Positions 59,869-64,000 of a stretch of DNA of 64,000 nt are shown piece by piece. The stretch is from an uncultured Collinsella sp. (GTDB lineage Bacteria > Actinomycetota > Coriobacteriia > Coriobacteriales > Coriobacteriaceae), in assembly GCA_900541885.1 (NCBI GenBank), contig UQKW01000004.1, forward strand, positions 1-64,000. The letters run 5' to 3'. A model generated the notes under the pieces. The model was not told the origin of the DNA, ran no database searches, and saw only the letters and a list, made by a program, of their open reading frames with translations. The translations under genes were made by a program, and so were the position numbers. Numbering within the stretch: position 1 is the stretch's first letter; each line of letters begins with the position of its first letter.

Positions 59869-60432
59869 GCGGACGAGTATAGCGCGGGGCACGGTAGGGA
59901 AGGCGTTTCCGTGGCTCGCAAGTTGGCGGCGCTGCGCATTGCGCACGGTGGGTCTGCGGCCCAACGTCTCGATCGCCGTACGCCGACTCGACCTTATGCA
60001 CGACAGAAACCCCGGCAGCTCTTCGCAACTGCCGGGGTTTCCGCGGAAAAGGGGGACATGATCCTCGAGCGAACGGGAAAGGGGCAACCGTTTTCGCTCA
60101 ATTGGTTTATGCCCCTCGACTGACGGCTCAATCAGCGCATGCCGCGCCCACACAAAGCCGCTACACCTGTGACGGAGCTGTGAAGTGGTATCTATCGTTG
60201 GCGCGGGACTCGGCCAAAGAACGTCCCAAACGACAAATTTGTTGCAGTCCGTCGGTTCAACCCAATGATCCGTTTTCCTCCGTCCCCAATAGATCATTAG
60301 GAACGTCCCTAAGTGCCAGACTCGGGTGGGACTTTTGTCCCATTTGACGTTCCGTTGGCCCAGATATTCGTCATGTGTGTCCGCAAACGTGGGACAATGG
60401 CGATGTTGGTTTTACAGACAAAGGATGTGCCT
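59869..60432. other. Gene-free region with several hairpins
   Basis: 564 bases without a credible gene. 60006-60018 pairs perfectly with 60029-60041 (GAAACCCCGGCAG/CTGCCGGGGTTTC). GAGCGAA (60067) pairs with TTCGCTC (60092-60098). AATGATC (60264-60270) pairs with GATCATT (60292-60298), followed by the core AGGAACGTCCC (60299-60309). A second core, AGAACGTCCC, lies near 60219. These are probably non-coding repeats; a small RNA cannot be excluded. Confidence 0.6.
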
Positions 60433-62376
60433 ATGAACGCCCCCGTTGCCAATACTTGTCGGCAGCGCTGCCTGTTTGCGCGATTCGCTTCCGTCTGCGT
60501 GCTCGTCGCGCTTGCGTTGTTGCTGCTGCCTGTCGCCGCGCACGCCGACGGCTACTCCATGACCCAAACCTATATCGGTGCCACGGTCGAGGCCGACGGC
60601 TCGCTGACCGTTGTCGAGGGACGCCAGTTTGATTTCGATGACGACATCAACGGCGTGTTTTGGGAGATCAATACAGGCTCTAACCAGCAGGGCGGTGCGG
60701 CGGGCGTCAATGTGCTGAGCGTCGAGGAAGACGACACCGCGTTTAACAAGGTCGACAGCGCAAACAAAGGCGACAACGGCGTCTATACGGTTGAGCAGTC
60801 CGACAGCGGCGTAAGAATCAAGGTGTTCAGCCCCCACGAGAGCGGCGACAGCGCGATCTATTACGTGAGTTACACCATGACCGGTGCGGTTATGAACTGG
60901 GCCGATACCGCCGAGCTCTATTGGAAATTCGTGGGCGACGGCTGGTCCGCGGATTCCGATGACGTCGAGATGGAAGTGCACTTCGCAAATGCCGCCGCCG
61001 GGACGGCGGCCGTCAAGGGCGATAACTTCCGCGCATGGGGCCACGGCCCGCTGACGGGCGACGTATCGCTCGATGCGGATGAACCCATGGTCACCTATAC
61101 CATTCCCTGCGTGCATCAGGGCGAATTCGCCGAGGCGCGCATCACCTTCCCCAGCGATTGGGTGCCTTGGCTTTCCACTTCGAGCGAGGAGCGCATGCCG
61201 ACAATCCTGAGCGAGGAGAAGGCATGGGCCGACGAGGCTAACGCCCGCCGCGCTCACGCTCGCATGATTGCCAATGTACTTGCCGTACTAAGTGTTGTCG
61301 CGGCGGTGGCCTTTACCGGCACAATCGTTGTGCTCAAGCTGCGCCGCCGCAAGCCCAAGCCGCTTTTCCAGGACGAATATTTCCGCGATGTGCCTTCGGC
61401 CGACCATCCCGCTGTGCTTTCGGCCCTCATGAGCTGGAACGAGGTGCCCGATCAGGCATATATCGCCACGCTCATGAAGCTCACCGACGACCGTGTGATT
61501 AAGCTGGAGCAGGCGACCGTGACTAAGGCTAAGAAGGGTCTGTTGGGGCGTGAAAAAGAAGAGCAGACGTATCGCGTGACGGTGGGTGATGCGGGCTGGA
61601 AGTCGGCCAAGGGCATTGACCACATGGTGCTCAAGGTCTTCTTTGCCGGTGCTAAGCCCGACGAGAACGGCGATCGCTCGCGCACGTTCGACGAGCTGCA
61701 GCACTACGTCAAGCAGCACGCTACACCCGTGGGCGACAAGCTCGAGGACTATCAGAACACCGTTAAGGGCAAGCTGGCCGATAGCGAGTACGTTGCCTCG
61801 GACGGCATTGTCGCAATGGTGTTTTGCCTGGTTCTTGGTATTCTGATCGCCTGTATTCCCGCGGGATCCATCTTCTTTACCGACGGCGCACAGGCGAACA
61901 TTATCGCCGCGGTTATCTCGGTGCCGATTGTGCTGGTGGGTATTGGCGTGGGCCTTACGTTCCGCCGCTTTACGCCGGAGGGCGCCGAGGTGGCGGCTCG
62001 CTGCAAGGCGCTCAAGCATTGGCTCGAGGATTTCACGCGCCTAAAGGAAGCCGTCCCCGGCGATCTGGTCCTGTGGAATAAACTTCTGGTGATGGGTGCG
62101 GCGCTGGGTGTTTCCAAGGAAGTCCTGCGTCAGCTTGCCGAGGCTGTTCCTCCCGAGGTGCGCGAGGCCGACGGTTTCTACGACAATTACCCCTGCTACT
62201 GGTGGTACTACCATCATTACGGCAACGAGTCGCCGATGGATTCGTTCGACGGCGTGTATCACGAGAGCATCCGTGAGCTGGCATCGAGCTCCGACAGCTC
62301 GAGCGGCGGCGGAGGCGGCGGCTTCTCGGGCGGCGGAGGCGGCGGCGTCGGCGGAGGCGGCGGCGGAACGTTCTAG
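60433..62376 (+). CDS. DUF2207 membrane protein
   Basis: A 647-aa protein. A signal-type segment (FARFASVCVLVALALLLLPV, ~16-35) is followed by the extracytoplasmic DUF2207 beta domain (~40-285), a membrane segment (~300-322: VLAVLSVVAAVAFTGTIVVL), a cytoplasmic part, two more membrane segments (~475-520: GIVAMVFCLVLGILIACIPA), and a C-terminal Ser/Gly tail ending in runs of glycine (GGGGFSGGGGGG). This matches DUF2207 proteins, whose role is unknown. ATG 60433 has AAAGGA eight bases upstream. Confidence 0.88.
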   Translation: MNAPVANTCRQRCLFARFASVCVLVALALLLLPVAAHADGYSMTQTYIGATVEADGSLTVVEGRQFDFDDDINGVFWEINTGSNQQGGAAGVNVLSVEEDDTAFNKVDSANKGDNGVYTVEQSDSGVRIKVFSPHESGDSAIYYVSYTMTGAVMNWADTAELYWKFVGDGWSADSDDVEMEVHFANAAAGTAAVKGDNFRAWGHGPLTGDVSLDADEPMVTYTIPCVHQGEFAEARITFPSDWVPWLSTSSEERMPTILSEEKAWADEANARRAHARMIANVLAVLSVVAAVAFTGTIVVLKLRRRKPKPLFQDEYFRDVPSADHPAVLSALMSWNEVPDQAYIATLMKLTDDRVIKLEQATVTKAKKGLLGREKEEQTYRVTVGDAGWKSAKGIDHMVLKVFFAGAKPDENGDRSRTFDELQHYVKQHATPVGDKLEDYQNTVKGKLADSEYVASDGIVAMVFCLVLGILIACIPAGSIFFTDGAQANIIAAVISVPIVLVGIGVGLTFRRFTPEGAEVAARCKALKHWLEDFTRLKEAVPGDLVLWNKLLVMGAALGVSKEVLRQLAEAVPPEVREADGFYDNYPCYWWYYHHYGNESPMDSFDGVYHESIRELASSSDSSSGGGGGGFSGGGGGGVGGGGGGTF

Positions 62377-62390
62377 CGGTCGTAAATTAT

Positions 62391-62437
62391 GGGATGGGCT
62401 TTTCTCGACAGCCGTCGGGGGAAGCCCATCCCTTTTT
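62391..62437 (+). terminator. Terminator of the DUF2207 gene
   Basis: GGGATGGGCTT pairs with AAGCCCATCCC, followed by TTTTT. Confidence 0.88.
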
Positions 62438-62470
62438 ATGCGCTACCTACGAAGACTGTCCCCAACGACC

Positions 62471-62497
62471 AGTCACTGGGGACGTTCCTAAATGACT
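62471..62497. repeat. Short hairpin element with GGGGACGTTCC core
   Basis: AGTCACT pairs with AATGACT (one wobble) around GGGGACGTTCCTA, the reverse complement of the core seen at 229-255 and 40784-40812. A GTCCCCA/TGGGGAC pairing with 62458-62464 gives an alternative fold. Lies between convergent genes. Confidence 0.7.
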
Positions 62498-62514
62498 AGG
62501 TATGGCTGCTGGGC

Positions 62515-63156
62515 CTAGGCTGTTAGGTCGAGTTCGTAGAGGAAGCTTTCGCGCGGCATGTCGTGACGGCGCTCTTCGCGGTTGGCGCGGTGCGTGGCCG
62601 TGCGCTTAAAGCCATGCAGCTCGTAGAACTTCCACGAGCAGTTGGAGTCGGTGTACAGGTGCGCCCTCGTCGCCCCGCGCGAGGATAGGTACGAGACTGC
62701 GGCGTCGAGCAACACCGAGCCAACGCCCAGGCCATGGACGTCGCGATCTACGGCAAGCAGCGTGACCTCGTTGTCGTGTGGCAACGGGCTGCTTTCGAGC
62801 AGGCGGTTGTTGGTTCGGATGGTTGCGCGCACAAACGAGAGATACTCGGCGCAGGCATCGGGCTCCAGCTCGCGCATTTGCGATAGCAGTGCGCGTTCGG
62901 TATCCAGCCAATGTTCCTTAACGGTGGCGCCGGAGCTCTGTCCCGCACGCGCGAGCGCAATGCCGCGTGCCTGACCGTCGATTACGGCAACCTGCGAAAA
63001 CGTCGAAGACGAAAGGCAATAGGCGAGGTCGCACGCGGCCTCGAGGCGGTTGTACTCATCGTTATCCGAATTGTTATGCCAAAGCTGCTGCAGAATCAAC
63101 GCGATGGCGTCGAAGTCTTCGGTATCAAACGGTCGGTAGAGAACCCGCGAGACCAT
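62515..63156 (-). CDS. GNAT-family N-acetyltransferase
   Basis: A 213-aa acetyltransferase. The acetyl-CoA loop reads VDRDVHGLGVGSVLLDAAVS (~136-155), followed by ARAHLYTDSNCSWKFYELHG, the usual motif B. The N-terminal part (~1-90) is longer than in minimal GNATs. Substrate unknown. AAAGAGG lies six bases ahead of the ATG. Divergent from purH. Confidence 0.88.
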   Translation of the reverse strand: MVSRVLYRPFDTEDFDAIALILQQLWHNNSDNDEYNRLEAACDLAYCLSSSTFSQVAVIDGQARGIALARAGQSSGATVKEHWLDTERALLSQMRELEPDACAEYLSFVRATIRTNNRLLESSPLPHDNEVTLLAVDRDVHGLGVGSVLLDAAVSYLSSRGATRAHLYTDSNCSWKFYELHGFKRTATHRANREERRHDMPRESFLYELDLTA

Positions 63157-63433
63157 GGTGCCTCTTTCTTTTGCGGATGCATATCGAGCACAGTTCTACC
63201 ACGCTATTGGCATCTAATTATGGTGCCCCTGTGTTCCATGAACTCACCGTGCCCGGTGCCGTGCCCATCCCCTCCGCTCGCAAACTTTTTCTGCATATGC
63301 GCCCGTTGCGGGGTGCATCGATGCGCTCGATGCGCTACATTGAATCAGTATTTTCAATGCCGCTGCGCGAGCGCCGCAGATCGACGTATCACCGACTCAC
63401 AGAGCACGGCGGCGTACCAGACAGGAGGACTGC

Positions 63434-64000
63434 ATGGGATCTGATGTGAAGATCGCGCGCGCGTTGATCTCGGTTACCGATAAGACGGGTGTCGTCGATT
63501 TCGCACGGACGCTGGTTGACGACTTTGGCGTCGAGATCATCTCTACGGGCGGCACGGCTCGTGCCATCGAGGACGCGGGCGTTCCCGTAACCCCCATCGA
63601 GGAGTTCACGGGCTATCCCGAGATGATGGACGGCCGCGTCAAAACGCTGCACCCCAAGGTTCATGGCGCGCTGCTTGCCCGTCGCGATTCCGAGCAGCAC
63701 ATGCAGGAGGCCGCTCAGCACGGCATTAAGCTCATCGACCTGGTTGTCGTCAACCTTTACGAGTTCGAGAAGACCGTCGCCAACCCCGAGGTCACCTTTG
63801 CGGACGCCATCGAGCACATCGACATTGGCGGTCCCTCCATGCTGCGCTCCGCCGCTAAGAACGCTGCGAGCGTTACCGTCATCTCCGACCCGGCCGACTA
63901 CGATGCCGTCCTGGCCGAGATGCGCGAGACCGGCGGCTGCACCACGCTTGCCACCCGTCGTCGCCTGCAGGTGAAGGTCTACCAGACTACCGCCGCCTAC
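63434..64000 (+). CDS. purH: Bifunctional purine enzyme PurH (5' part only)
   Basis: 189 codons are present before the window ends. [50 protein letters not shown] and [15 protein letters not shown] are the IMP cyclohydrolase (MGS-like) domain of PurH; the AICAR transformylase domain would follow outside. It makes IMP from AICAR, which is also a by-product of the HisH/HisF step. AGGAGG lies six bases ahead of the ATG. The 277 bases before it show no riboswitch I recognise. Confidence 0.95.
   Translation, partial: MGSDVKIARALISVTDKTGVVDFARTLVDDFGVEIISTGGTARAIEDAGVPVTPIEEFTGYPEMMDGRVKTLHPKVHGALLARRDSEQHMQEAAQHGIKLIDLVVVNLYEFEKTVANPEVTFADAIEHIDIGGPSMLRSAAKNAASVTVISDPADYDAVLAEMRETGGCTTLATRRRLQVKVYQTTAAY

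Noticed and set aside
63157..63433. Purine riboswitch ahead of purH
   Set aside because: I could not find the conserved core of a purine or PRPP riboswitch; only GC-rich DNA with a good ribosome-binding site.

Overview
The window reads as chromosomal DNA of a GC-rich gut actinobacterium of the class Coriobacteriia, most like Collinsella. This is inferred from the strongly C/G-ending codons, a large phosphoketolase, many sugar PTS and ABC systems, a fused HisZ-HisG gene and dense intergenic hairpins; no rRNA is present to confirm it. No phage, integrase, transposase, rRNA or CRISPR array is visible. Two tRNA genes are present (Gln-UUG, Leu-UAA).

Layout. 0-5 kb: tRNA-Gln with decayed repeats, a peptidoglycan-binding protein, a polyprenyl synthetase and a PTS EIICB fused to a HAD phosphatase, divergent from a GntR regulator. 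6-16 kb: a four-gene sugar ABC transporter facing glycogen phosphorylase, malQ and galE, which suggests alpha-glucan uptake and breakdown. 16-23 kb: a secreted coiled-coil/amidase-type protein, murB, and a LacI regulator next to phosphoketolase xfp with two matching operators. 23-32 kb: a mannose-family PTS locus (two GntR regulators, IIA, IIB, IIC, IID, a TIM-barrel epimerase) with two nucleotide-identical copies of a FrlB-like SIS deglycase. I read this as a system for Amadori compounds such as fructoselysine or glucoselysine. 32-42 kb: a complete histidine pathway, hisZG-hisD-hisC-hisB-hisH-hisA-hisF-hisI-(75-aa ORF)-hisE, with a convergent PHP-type histidinol phosphatase. 42-47 kb: a LarC C-terminal-domain protein, a YfcE-like phosphodiesterase, MazG, enolase, an FtsB/DivIC-like protein and Ppx/GppA. 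47-57 kb: an AAA/DUF4143 ATPase behind a 33-bp tandem repeat, tRNA-Leu, an orphan PTS IIB, a VOC protein, a two-component system, and a Nudix gene convergent with a PLD-DEAD helicase-DUF3427 protein (candidate defence pair). 57-64 kb: two metallophosphoesterases, gluQ, a DUF2207 membrane protein, a GNAT acetyltransferase and the start of purH.

Most notable observations: (1) the SIS deglycase is duplicated with identity that starts at the ATG and stops at the TAA, 5.15 kb apart; (2) three promoters of that locus share a paired GGTAT operator with 33-35 bp spacing; (3) intergenic DNA is full of long, often perfect inverted repeats, including a three-unit array, a four-unit array, and a short element with a conserved GGAACGTCCCC core and arms that change yet still pair; (4) a 31-bp perfect stem lies inside the his operon. 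Function of the hairpins is unknown; a REP/RAYT-like origin is one hypothesis.
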